A stretch of 64,000 bases of DNA from Micromonospora coriariae (GTDB taxonomy: Bacteria > Actinomycetota > Actinomycetes > Mycobacteriales > Micromonosporaceae). The translations under genes and the position numbers were made by a program. This document shows, piece after piece, positions 44,117 to 52,542 of the stretch. How positions within the stretch are numbered: the stretch's first letter is position 1; the number at the start of each line of letters is the position of its first letter. The DNA lies in assembly GCF_900091455.1 (NCBI RefSeq), contig NZ_LT607412.1, forward strand, positions 1,116,001 through 1,180,000, in the 5' to 3' direction. The notes below the pieces were generated by a model. It was not told where the DNA came from. It was given only the letters and a program-made list of their open reading frames with translations, and did not search any database.

Positions 44117-47100
44117 GTGACCGGCGCAGACGCAGACACGGCCGGGGTGCTGGCCGGGTTCGGCCCGGCCACCCGTGCCTGGTTCGACGCCGCCTTCGCC
44201 GCCCCCACCGCCGCACAGACCGGCGCCTGGCGATCGGTCGCCGCCGGCCGCAACGCCCTCGTGGTGGCGCCCACCGGCTCCGGCAAGACGCTCGCGGCCT
44301 TCCTGTGGTCCCTCGACCGGCTGGCCCGCGAGCCCGCCCCGGCGGAGGCCCGGCAGCGCTGCCGGGTGCTCTATGTCAGCCCACTCAAGGCGCTCGCCGT
44401 GGACGTCGAGCGCAACCTGCGCGCCCCGCTGGCCGGCATCCGGCAGGCGGCGACCCGGCTCGGCGTCGCCCCGCCCGACATCACCGTCGGCATGCGCACC
44501 GGCGACACCCCGGCCGACGAGCGACGAGCCTTCGCCCGCACCCCACCGGACATCCTCATCACCACGCCCGAGTCGCTGTTCCTGCTGCTCACCTCCGCCG
44601 CCCGGGATTCACTTCGAGGCGTCCAGACGGTGATCGTCGACGAGGTGCACGCGGTGGCCGGCAGCAAGCGCGGCGCCCACCTCGCCCTCTCGCTGGAACG
44701 CCTCGACGAGCTGTTGCCCGCGCCGGCGCAACGGATCGGCCTCTCCGCCACCGTCCGGCCGATCGACGCCTGCGCCCGGTTCCTCGGCGGCGCCCGCCCG
44801 GTCGACGTCGTGCAGCCGGCCACCGCGAAGACCATCGAGGTCAGCGTGCAGGTGCCGGTGGAGGACATGACCCGCCTGGACGAGCAGGAACAGCCGCCGG
44901 AGGACGACCTCGGCGGTCCCGGGCCACGCCGAGCCTCGATCTGGCCCGCCGTCGAGGAGCGGGTCTTCTCCCTGATCGGCGAGCACCGCTCGACCATCGT
45001 CTTCACCAACTCCCGACGCAGCGCCGAGCGGCTCTGCGCGCGGCTCAACGAGCTGGCCGCCGAGGGCGTGGCGGACGGCGCGGCCGGTCCGGCCCGCAAC
45101 CGGCCCCCGGCGGAGGTGATGGCCCAGTCCGGCGCGGCCACCGGCGCGACGGCGGTGATCGCCCGGGCGCACCACGGCAGCGTCTCCCGGGAGGAGCGCA
45201 AGCACATCGAGGAGGCGCTCAAGTCGGGCCAGCTTCCGGCGGTGGTGGCCACCTCCAGCCTGGAGCTGGGCATCGACATGGGCGCGGTCGACCTGGTGGT
45301 GCAGATCGAGGCGCCGCCGAGTGTGGCCGCCGGCCTGCAACGGGTCGGCCGGGCCGGGCACCAGGTCGGCGCGGTCTCCCGCGGGGTGGTCTTTCCGAAG
45401 CACCGCGGCGACCTGCTCTCCTGCGCGGTGGTCGCCGAACGGATGACCGACGGCGCGATCGAGGAGCTGCACTACCCGCGCAACCCGCTGGACGTGCTGG
45501 CCCAGCAGATCGTCGCGATGGTGGCCCTGGAGCCGTGGCGGGTCGGTGATCTGGCCGTGCTGGTCCGTCGGGCCGCGCCCTTCGCCGAGCTGCCCGATTC
45601 CGCACTGCACGCCGTGCTGGACATGCTCTCCGGCCGCTACCCGTCCACCGCCTTCGCCGAGCTGCGCCCCCGGCTCGTCTGGGACCGGGAGACCGATGTT
45701 CTCACCGGCCGCCCCGGCGCGCAGCGGCTCGCGGTGACCAGCGGCGGCACCATCCCCGACCGGGGCCTGTTCGGCGTCTTCCTGGCCGGCGCCGAGCGGG
45801 CCGCGCGGGTCGGCGAGCTGGACGAGGAGATGGTCTACGAGTCGCGGGTCGGCGACGTCTTCCTGCTCGGCTCCTCCTCGTGGCGCATCGAGGAGATCAC
45901 CCCCGACCGGGTGCTGGTCTCGCCGGCCCCGGGGCAGGCGGCCCGGATGCCGTTCTGGAAGGGCGACCAGCTGGGCCGGCCGGTGGAGCTGGGCCGGGCC
46001 ATCGGCGCCCGGGTACGCACCCTGTTGCGGCAGAGCGACGAGGCGGCGCTGGCCACGTTGCGCGCCGGCGGTCTGGACGACTGGGCCGCCGCCAACCTGA
46101 TGGCGTACCTGCGCGAGCAGCGCGAGGCCACCCGTTCGCTGCCGGACGACCGGACGATCGTGGTCGAGCGGTTCCGCGACGAGCTGGGCGACTGGCGGCT
46201 CGCCGTGCACAGCGTCCTCGGTGCCCGGGTCAACGGGCCGTGGGCCCTCGCGGTGGGCCGCCGACTGGCCGAGCGGTACGGGGTGGACGCCCAGGTGATG
46301 CCCTCCGACGACGGCATCGTGGTGCGGCTGCCGGACACGGCCGACGAGCCACCCGGCGCCGACGTGGTGGTCTTCGAGCCCGACGAGATCGCCCAGTTGG
46401 TGGAGGAGTCGGTGGGCACCTCCGCGCTCTTCGCCGCCCGGTTCCGGGAGTGCGCCGCCCGGTCGCTGCTGCTGCCCCGTCGCGACCCGCGCCGCCGTCA
46501 GCCGCTCTGGCAGCAACGGCAACGTGCCGCGCAGCTGCTCGACGTGGCCCGCGAGTACGCCGACTTCCCGGTCACCCTGGAGGCCGCCCGCGAGTGCCTC
46601 CAGGATGTCTTCGACCAGCCGGCGCTGGCCGGGCTGATGCGCGACCTGGCCGCCCGTAAGGTGCGGCTGGTCGAGGTGGAGACCAGCGCGCCGTCCCCGT
46701 TCGCCAGGTCGCTGCTCTTCGGCTACGTCGGGGCGTTCCTCTACGAGGGCGACGCCCCGCTCGCCGAGCGGCGCGCCGCCGCGCTCGCGCTGGACTCCAC
46801 GCTCCTCGGTGAGCTGCTCGGCCGGGTCGACCTGCGCGAACTGCTCGACCCTACGGTCCTCGCCGAGACCGAGCGGCAGCTGCGCTGGCTGACCGAGCAG
46901 CGCCGCCCGCGCGACGCGGAGGACGTGGTCGAGCTGCTGCGGGTGCTCGGCGACCTGAGCGACGCCGAGCTCACCGAGCGGGGCGTACCGGAGAGCTGGC
47001 TGACCGAGCTGGAGGCCGCCCGCCGGGTGCTGCGGGTCCGGATCGCCGGCGAACAGCGCTGGGTGGGCGTCGAGGACGCCGCCCGGCTGCGCGACGCGCT

Positions 47101-48685
47101 CGGCGTGGCGCTGCCGGTCGGGGTGGCCGAGGCGTACCTCGCCCCGGTGGCCGATCCGCTCGGTGACCTGGTGGCCCGCTACGCGCGCACCCACGGGCCG
47201 TTCGCCGCGGCGAGTTGCGCGGCCCGCTTCGGGCTCGGCGTGTTCGTGGTCGAGCAGACGCTGCGTCGGCTCGGCGCCACCGGTCGGGTGGTGTCCGGGG
47301 AGTTCACCCCCGATTCGGCCGGCGCCCAGTGGTGTGACGCCGAGGTGCTGCGGCTGCTGCGCCGCCGCTCCCTCGCGGCGCTACGCCGGGAGATCGAGCC
47401 GGTGCCGCCCCGGGCGCTGGCCACGTTCCTGCCCCGCTGGCAGCAGGTCGGCTCGTCGGCCCGGGGGGTGGAGGCGCTCGCCGCCACGGTGGAGCAGTTG
47501 CAGGGCGCCGCGGTGCCGGCGTCCGCGCTGGAGCGGCTGGTGCTGCCCGGCCGGGTCGCCGACTACTCCCCCGCCCAGCTCGACGAGCTGTGCGCCAGCG
47601 GGGAGGTGGTCTGGGCCGGGTCGGGGGCGATCTCCGGCGGCGACGGCTGGGTCACCCTGGCGTACGCGGACACCGCGCCGCTGCTGCTCGCCCCGCCCGA
47701 CGAGGCGCTGACCCGGACCCCGCTGCACGAGGCGGTGCTCGACGCGCTCGGCGACGGGCAGGCGCTGTTCTTCCGGCCGCTGGCCGACCGGGTCGGCTCG
47801 ACCGACGACGCCGCGCTGACCGCGGCGATCTGGGACCTGGTCTGGGCCGGTCACCTCACCAACGACACCCTCGCCCCGCTGCGCGCGGTGCTCGGAGCCG
47901 GTGGGGCGCACCGCTCCCGGCCGTCCGCGCCGCGTACCCGCTACCGGCGGCCCGGCCGGGTGGCGCTGCCCACCCGGGGTGGTCCACCGACCGTCGCCGG
48001 TCGCTGGTCGCGGCTGCCGGAGCGGGACCTCGACCCGACCCGCCGCGCCGCCGCTCTGGCCGACGTGCTGCTCGAGCGACACGGCGTGGTCACCCGCGGC
48101 GCGGTAATGGCCGAGCAGGTGGTCGGCGGTTTCTCCGCGGTCTACCCGGTGCTGTCGGCGCTGGAGGAGCGCGGCGCGGCCCGCCGGGGCTATTTCGTGG
48201 AAGGGCTGGGCGCGGCCCAGTTCGCGGTGCCCGGCGCGGTCGACCGGTTGCGTGCGCTGGCCGAGCCGGCCGACGGAGCCCGGGCCCGGGGCGGGCCGGC
48301 GACGGTGCTCGCCGCCACCGACCCGGCCAACCCGTACGGCGCGGCGCTGCCCTGGCCGGACCGGGTGATCGACTCCGGCGACGGCGCCGCCCCGGCGACC
48401 GGGCACCGCGCCGGCCGCAAGGCGGGTGCGCTGGTGGTGCAGGTCGCCGGTGACCTGGTGCTCTACGTGGAGCGCGGCGGCCGGACACTGCTCTCCTTCA
48501 CCGACGACACCGACACACTCGCCGCGGCCGGCAAGGCACTCGCCGACGCCGTCCACTCCGGAGCGTTGGGCGCGATGTCGGTGGAGCGGGCCGACGGTGA
48601 GGCGGTGCACTCCTCGCCGCTGCGCGACGCGCTGACCGCCGCCGGCTTCCGGGCCACCCCGCGCGGCCTACGCCTACGCGGCTGA
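44117..48685 (+). CDS. lhr: ATP-dependent helicase Lhr
   Basis: 1522 residues, a long-type Lhr. Superfamily 2 core: Walker A APTGSGKT at 51-58, DEVH box in VIVDEVHAVAGSKRG, SAT (GLSATVRP), motif V/VI GIDMGAVDLVVQIE and QRVGRAGHQ. Winged helix and Lhr-specific domains follow, and a C-terminal half (about 860-1522) with HTH_42-like domains. Lhr is a 3'-5' DNA translocase/RNA-DNA helicase induced by DNA damage in mycobacteria, where it neighbours nei2; here nei2 lies 2.9 kb away. GTG 44117 is preferred over 44084, but neither has a clear ribosome site. Confidence 0.92.
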   Translation: MTGADADTAGVLAGFGPATRAWFDAAFAAPTAAQTGAWRSVAAGRNALVVAPTGSGKTLAAFLWSLDRLAREPAPAEARQRCRVLYVSPLKALAVDVERNLRAPLAGIRQAATRLGVAPPDITVGMRTGDTPADERRAFARTPPDILITTPESLFLLLTSAARDSLRGVQTVIVDEVHAVAGSKRGAHLALSLERLDELLPAPAQRIGLSATVRPIDACARFLGGARPVDVVQPATAKTIEVSVQVPVEDMTRLDEQEQPPEDDLGGPGPRRASIWPAVEERVFSLIGEHRSTIVFTNSRRSAERLCARLNELAAEGVADGAAGPARNRPPAEVMAQSGAATGATAVIARAHHGSVSREERKHIEEALKSGQLPAVVATSSLELGIDMGAVDLVVQIEAPPSVAAGLQRVGRAGHQVGAVSRGVVFPKHRGDLLSCAVVAERMTDGAIEELHYPRNPLDVLAQQIVAMVALEPWRVGDLAVLVRRAAPFAELPDSALHAVLDMLSGRYPSTAFAELRPRLVWDRETDVLTGRPGAQRLAVTSGGTIPDRGLFGVFLAGAERAARVGELDEEMVYESRVGDVFLLGSSSWRIEEITPDRVLVSPAPGQAARMPFWKGDQLGRPVELGRAIGARVRTLLRQSDEAALATLRAGGLDDWAAANLMAYLREQREATRSLPDDRTIVVERFRDELGDWRLAVHSVLGARVNGPWALAVGRRLAERYGVDAQVMPSDDGIVVRLPDTADEPPGADVVVFEPDEIAQLVEESVGTSALFAARFRECAARSLLLPRRDPRRRQPLWQQRQRAAQLLDVAREYADFPVTLEAARECLQDVFDQPALAGLMRDLAARKVRLVEVETSAPSPFARSLLFGYVGAFLYEGDAPLAERRAAALALDSTLLGELLGRVDLRELLDPTVLAETERQLRWLTEQRRPRDAEDVVELLRVLGDLSDAELTERGVPESWLTELEAARRVLRVRIAGEQRWVGVEDAARLRDALGVALPVGVAEAYLAPVADPLGDLVARYARTHGPFAAASCAARFGLGVFVVEQTLRRLGATGRVVSGEFTPDSAGAQWCDAEVLRLLRRRSLAALRREIEPVPPRALATFLPRWQQVGSSARGVEALAATVEQLQGAAVPASALERLVLPGRVADYSPAQLDELCASGEVVWAGSGAISGGDGWVTLAYADTAPLLLAPPDEALTRTPLHEAVLDALGDGQALFFRPLADRVGSTDDAALTAAIWDLVWAGHLTNDTLAPLRAVLGAGGAHRSRPSAPRTRYRRPGRVALPTRGGPPTVAGRWSRLPERDLDPTRRAAALADVLLERHGVVTRGAVMAEQVVGGFSAVYPVLSALEERGAARRGYFVEGLGAAQFAVPGAVDRLRALAEPADGARARGGPATVLAATDPANPYGAALPWPDRVIDSGDGAAPATGHRAGRKAGALVVQVAGDLVLYVERGGRTLLSFTDDTDTLAAAGKALADAVHSGALGAMSVERADGEAVHSSPLRDALTAAGFRATPRGLRLRG

Positions 48686-48770
48686 CCCGCCCTCCCGGCT
48701 GACGGCGCCGTCGCCCACTGCCGAACCCACCCCACCTGAAGGACGGCCAACGCCCGGCGGGTCCCACGCT

Positions 48771-48824
48771 TGTGAGCGTGATACCTGTGAGTCATAAATA
48801 TGACTCACAGGTATCACGCTCACA
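48771..48824. repeat. 54-bp near-perfect palindrome
   Basis: Two perfectly complementary 26-base arms (48771-48796 and 48799-48824; each begins or ends TGTGAGCGTGATACC or its complement) around a 2-base AA centre. It lies between the convergent lhr and lipoprotein genes. It has the size and position of a bidirectional terminator or a dispersed palindrome; no second copy was found in the window. Confidence 0.85.
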
Positions 48825-48866
48825 GGACACATATGCCCCCGACCGCCGGGACCACGGGCTCGGCGC

Positions 48867-49436
48867 TCAGCCGAGGTTGGCGAGGACCTTCTCGTAGCGC
48901 GTGCGGTCCGCGGCCGGGGTCTTCGCCTCGAGGTAGTTGAGCACCACAGTGCCGCTCCGGTACGACTGTCCGCTCCAGGTCTCCGCGATGTCACTGGCGC
49001 TGGTCTCGTCGGGGAACACGTACACCGTGACGGCGTCGGTGGCGATCAGCTCCGAGCAACCCAGGCCGAGCCCGTCCGGCCCACAGTCGACCGAGCGGTC
49101 CTTGGGGTGCGGCACCTTCAGGCCGGCGGCCTTGAACGCGGCCACGACCTGCTTCGCGCCGGGGGCCCCGGCCGACCGCTTGGGCAGCACCACCGGCGGC
49201 GGGCTGGCCGGTCGGCGCTCGGTCGGCCCCTGCGGGGCGACGGCGGGCGCGGAGGCGGCACCGCTGGCGCCGGACGGGGCTGTCGACGGCGTCGCCCCGC
49301 TCGAAGGACCGGTGGCCGCCGGAGCCGAGACGGACGAGGCCGCGTCCGGCTGACCGGTGTCGTCACTGCCGCAACCGGCGGTGAGGGCGACAGCGACGAC
49401 GAGTACCGCGACGGCGGGCAGGCTCCGATGTATCAC
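48867..49436 (-). CDS. Secreted lipoprotein of unknown function
   Basis: 189 residues. A lipoprotein signal (VIHRSLPAVAVLVVAVALTAGC, cysteine C22), then a long Ser/Ala/Pro-rich linker (about 23-75) and a small folded C-terminal domain (about 90-189: GAKQVVAAFKAAGLKVPHPKDRSVDCGPDGLGLGCSELIATDAVTVYVFPDETSASDIAETWSGQSYRSGTVVLNY) with two cysteines that may pair. Family not recognised. Start GTG 49436 is based on the signal peptide. It converges with lhr across the palindrome. Confidence 0.78.
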   Translation of the reverse strand: MIHRSLPAVAVLVVAVALTAGCGSDDTGQPDAASSVSAPAATGPSSGATPSTAPSGASGAASAPAVAPQGPTERRPASPPPVVLPKRSAGAPGAKQVVAAFKAAGLKVPHPKDRSVDCGPDGLGLGCSELIATDAVTVYVFPDETSASDIAETWSGQSYRSGTVVLNYLEAKTPAADRTRYEKVLANLG

Positions 49437-49583
49437 CAGGGCAGTCTGCCCAACACCGCCCAGCGGCGGGAGTGGCCGGTCGGCCAGTGCCGTGTCCCAT
49501 ATCCGCCAGCCTCCGCTCGACCGAGCGACGCGCGCACGCGCCAACCCGGCCGGGCAGACGGCGGCGACGGTCAGCCTGCCGGC

Positions 49584-49896
49584 ATGTCCGCCACGCCCTG
49601 GATCTCGCTGACCACCGACTACGGTCTCGTCGACGGCTTCGTGGCCGCCTGCCACGGGGTGATCGCCCGCTCCGGCCGACCTGCTCGTTCCACTCCCCCA
49701 GACGGTCCGGGTGGGCCCGCCGGCGTCGGCGCCGGGCCGGTCGGCGGTGAAGGGGCGGACCTTCGGCGACGCCCGGGCCGGTGGCCTGGTGGTGTACGTA
49801 GACTCCGCCGGTCTGGTCGCGGTGGCGGTCAACGGCGGGCGGGCGGTGGACCTGCTCGGGGTGGCCGCCGGTGACCTCCTGCGGGTCGCCGGCTGA
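49584..49896 (+). pseudogene. Decayed SAM hydroxide adenosyltransferase (DUF62) gene
   Basis: From ATG 49584 the peptide reads SATPWISLTTDYGLVDGFVAACHGVIAR, the exact start of DUF62 proteins (S-adenosylmethionine hydrolase/chlorinase-like). After about 29 codons it breaks. In another frame the family's C-terminal part continues: DLLVPLPQTVRVG, then a short gap, then KGRTFGDARAGGLVVYVDSAGLVAVAVNGGRAVDLLGVAAGD to TGA 49896. Roughly the middle 150 or more residues are missing and the ends are out of frame, so the gene is a remnant of large internal deletions. The intact family is about 260 residues. Confidence 0.82.
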
Positions 49897-49921
49897 TATT
49901 CGACTGTGGAATGCTTCCCCG

Positions 49922-50182
49922 GTGGGTGAACACGTAGTTCCCGTGGCCTGTCCCTGCTGCGCCTCCCGGACCGGCGGCGGGACCTGCCCGGTCTGCTTCT
50001 GGACCGACGACGGTCAGTCCGACGCCGATGCCGACGCGGTCCGGGGTGGCCCCAACGGCGACCTGAGCCTCTCGCACGCCCGACTCAACTACGCCGTCTA
50101 CGGCGCCAGCCACCCGCGCTACCAGGACATGGTGCGCCTGGCCCGCCCCGACGAGCGCCCGGACGGCGCCCGGCGGGGCTGA
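49922..50182 (+). CDS. CPCC-type cysteine-rich protein
   Basis: 86 residues from GTG 49922 (VGEHVVPVACPCCASRTGGGTCPVCFWTDDGQSDADADAVRGGPNGDLSLSHARLNYAVYGASHP). CPCC plus CPVC form a probable zinc site, and DGQ...GGPNGDLSLxxAR matches the cysteine-rich CPCC domain family. Function unknown. The start is 26 bases after the pseudogene stop with no good ribosome site, so it may be leaderless or translated by readthrough coupling. An upstream in-frame ATG at 49871 lies inside the remnant. Confidence 0.8.
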   Translation: MGEHVVPVACPCCASRTGGGTCPVCFWTDDGQSDADADAVRGGPNGDLSLSHARLNYAVYGASHPRYQDMVRLARPDERPDGARRG

Positions 50183-50188
50183 GCCCGG

Positions 50189-51436
50189 TCAGCAGACCGG
50201 CACGGAGCCGCCGTACACCGCCGAGATGTACGCGTGGCTGACGTACTGCCCGGTGGCCAGGCGGTTCCACCGGGTCGTGGTGCGGTAGGGGCCGGCCACC
50301 GACTGCCCGGTGACGTAGCACTGGATCGGCACGTTGGCGAACCGGGCGGCGAGGCCACGGGTCGGGTACGACGTGCTGGCCCCGGTGCGGATGTTGAGCG
50401 GCCCGTCGCCGACCACACCGCGCGGCCCGCCACCGGTCCACAGGTAGGCCACGTCCACCCAGGCGTTGGTGGTCAGCCGCAAGCCGTCCCAGAAGGTCCC
50501 GTCGGCCAGGTCGATGCCGGCCGGGTTGAGCACCGTACGCCCGAACTGGTCCCGCCCGCCGTTGTAGCCGGACTGGTACGCGGCCTGCGCCTCGGGCCGG
50601 CCCTGCGGCAGGTTCTTCCAGTTCTCCCGCACGGCCGACGGGTTCCAGTAGTCGTCGCGGGTGTTCCACGGCCCGACGTCCCAGACCGGGGCGTACTCGC
50701 ACCGGGAGCCGGTGGTGGTGCAGACCCGCACGGTGTAGTCGCCGCTGTTGAGCGGGGAGAGCCCGCGACGCGACGGCAGTGCCGCGAAGTGGTCCCGCGG
50801 CTGCACCGTACGGCCGTTGGCGGTCAGCTCGCCGACCAGCCCGATCCGGGTGGCGTACACCCGGTAGGTGCGGCCGGGGGTGGCGGCGGAGACGGCGGCG
50901 GCCGCGTCGGCGGTGAGCTGGACGCCGCGTACCGTCGCGGTGGCGCCGCCGGCCGGCGCGGTGAGCACCACCCGGGTCTGCACCCGGCTGACCGGCCGGT
51001 CGAAGACCGCGCCGGTGGTGGCGGCCCGCCACTCCGTCCAGCCGCTGGCCCGCCATCCCCGGACCTGCGCCTCCACTGTGGCACCGGCGGGGACCGAGGC
51101 GGTGATCTCGGCGCGGACCCGGGTGGCCGGCCGGGTGAGGGCGCGTGGGGCGGTCAGCAGCATTCCCTCGGCGACCGCGCTGTGGCTGCGTCCGGCTGCC
51201 CGGGCCTCCCGCAGCCGCAGCCCGGCGGCGCTGCGCCGGACGTTGACGTCGTCCCGGTCGACGACGGACAGGTCGGCGTTCCACCGTTCGCCGCCCGGGG
51301 CGGCGGTGAGGGTCAGGGGGTGGCCGACCGCGGGCGTGGCCGGGACGGGGCTGGTGGCGGGCACGAGCGCGGCGGTGAGCGCGAGGGCCAGGGTGGTGAC
51401 GAGGATGTAGCGAGTGCGACATCGAGGTCGAGTCAT
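50189..51436 (-). CDS. Secreted protein with SH3-like C-terminal domain
   Basis: 415 residues. Signal peptide (MTRPRCRTRYILVTTLALALTAALVPATS), a beta-rich N-terminal part (about 60-215: RWNADLSVVDRDDVNVRRSAAGLRLR, VEAQVRGWRASGWTEWRAATTGAVFDRPVSRVQTRVVLTAP), a central domain (AQAAYQSGYNGGRDQFGRTVLNPAGIDLADGTFWDGL) and a bacterial SH3-like end (PLNIRTGASTSYPTRGLAARFANVPIQCYVTGQSVAGPYRTTTRWNRLATGQYVSHAYI). Role unknown; such SH3 domains often bind cell wall. ATG 51436 has GGAG about 8 bases upstream. The gap to nei2 is a divergent promoter region. Confidence 0.75.
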   Translation of the reverse strand: MTRPRCRTRYILVTTLALALTAALVPATSPVPATPAVGHPLTLTAAPGGERWNADLSVVDRDDVNVRRSAAGLRLREARAAGRSHSAVAEGMLLTAPRALTRPATRVRAEITASVPAGATVEAQVRGWRASGWTEWRAATTGAVFDRPVSRVQTRVVLTAPAGGATATVRGVQLTADAAAAVSAATPGRTYRVYATRIGLVGELTANGRTVQPRDHFAALPSRRGLSPLNSGDYTVRVCTTTGSRCEYAPVWDVGPWNTRDDYWNPSAVRENWKNLPQGRPEAQAAYQSGYNGGRDQFGRTVLNPAGIDLADGTFWDGLRLTTNAWVDVAYLWTGGGPRGVVGDGPLNIRTGASTSYPTRGLAARFANVPIQCYVTGQSVAGPYRTTTRWNRLATGQYVSHAYISAVYGGSVPVC

Positions 51437-51545
51437 GGGCATTCTCCTCAGAACTTCCTGACCCTCGCATGTCAGGAGATCATGAGGAACCTGAGTACAA
51501 ATGGCGACACATGCGAATCTTGCTCGACGGAGGGATGATGGCGGG

Positions 51546-52373
51546 GTGCCCGAAGGCGACACCGTCTGGAACACCGCGCGCGTGCTGCACCGCGCGCTGG
51601 CTGGCGCGCGTCTCACCGGCAGTGACTTCCGGGTGCCCCAGCTGGCCACCACGGACCTCACCGGTTGGACCGTCCGCGAGTCGGCCAGCCGGGGCAAGCA
51701 CCTGCTGCTCCGCCTCACCGCCCCCGCCGGCGGGCCCGGGCTGGACGGATCGCACTGGACGCTGCACTCGCACCTGCGGATGGACGGCGTCTGGCGTGCG
51801 TACGCGCCGGGCGAACGCTGGAGCGGCCGGCCGACGCACCTGATCCGGGTGGTGCTGCGCAGCCCCGGCGCGGTCGCGGTCGGCTACCACCTGCACGAGC
51901 TGGCCCTGGTGCCCACGGCCGAGGAGGACGGCCTGGTCGGCCACCTCGGCCCCGACCTGCTCGGCCCCGACTGGGACCCGGCCGAGGCGGTCCGCCGGCT
52001 CGCCGCCCAGCCGGAGCAGACCATCGGTGAAGCGCTGCTCGACCAGCGCAACCTGGCCGGCGTGGGCAACCTCTACAAGTGCGAGGTGCTCTTCCTGCGC
52101 GGGGTGTCGCCGTGGACGCCGGTGCGTGCGGTGCCCGACCTGGCCGGCACTGTGGCGCTGGCGCAGCGGCTGCTCGCCGCCAACCGGGGCCGCTGGACGC
52201 AGAGCACCACCGGCTCGCTGCACCGGGGGCAGACCAGCTACGTGTACGGCCGCCGCGCCCAACCATGCCGCCGCTGCGGCACCCCGATCCGCAAGCAGGA
52301 GCTGGGCGAACGCGTCACCTACTGGTGCCCGGTCTGCCAACCGGAGCGCCCGGAGCCCGCTCCGCCCGCCTGA
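51546..52373 (+). CDS. nei2: Endonuclease VIII-type DNA glycosylase Nei2
   Basis: 275 residues. Bifunctional glycosylase/AP lyase of the Fpg/Nei family; it removes oxidised pyrimidines. The mature N-terminus PEGDTV supplies the catalytic Pro2 and Glu3, so GTG 51546 must be the start. A lysine in SRGKHLLLR, helix-two-turn-helix EQTIGEALLDQRNLAGVGNLYKCEVLFL, and a zinc finger CRRCGTPIRKQELGERVTYWCPVCQ are intact. The PEGDT start marks Nei2 rather than Fpg. Mycobacterial nei2 neighbours lhr, matching the nearby lhr here. Confidence 0.92.
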   Translation: MPEGDTVWNTARVLHRALAGARLTGSDFRVPQLATTDLTGWTVRESASRGKHLLLRLTAPAGGPGLDGSHWTLHSHLRMDGVWRAYAPGERWSGRPTHLIRVVLRSPGAVAVGYHLHELALVPTAEEDGLVGHLGPDLLGPDWDPAEAVRRLAAQPEQTIGEALLDQRNLAGVGNLYKCEVLFLRGVSPWTPVRAVPDLAGTVALAQRLLAANRGRWTQSTTGSLHRGQTSYVYGRRAQPCRRCGTPIRKQELGERVTYWCPVCQPERPEPAPPA

Positions 52374-52492
52374 CCACCCCACCGGGACCGAGGTCATCCC
52401 AGATACGGACGATTGGGTAATTCCTAACGGGCCGTCGGAGTCGCATGCTGCGGTTGAGTGCTCACCGATCGTCAGAGTGCCGGGCCCGACAA

Positions 52493-52516
52493 GGTCGCCA
52501 CGCCGGGGTGGCGACC
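52493..52516. other. Hairpin upstream of the MCO-like gene
   Basis: GGTCGCCAC/GTGGCGACC, 9 bp with a 6-base loop, ends 26 bases before the ATG of the downstream gene and 120 after the nei2 stop. It could be a terminator for nei2 or a leader structure for the next gene. The rest of the 169-base gap shows nothing definite. Confidence 0.4.
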
Positions 52517-52542
52517 CTCGTGCCCCGACCCCGGGGAGAGCC

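Noticed and set aside
44609..47194. Minus-strand frame of 861 codons inside lhr
   Set aside because: Antisense shadow of the helicase, which carries all SF2 motifs.
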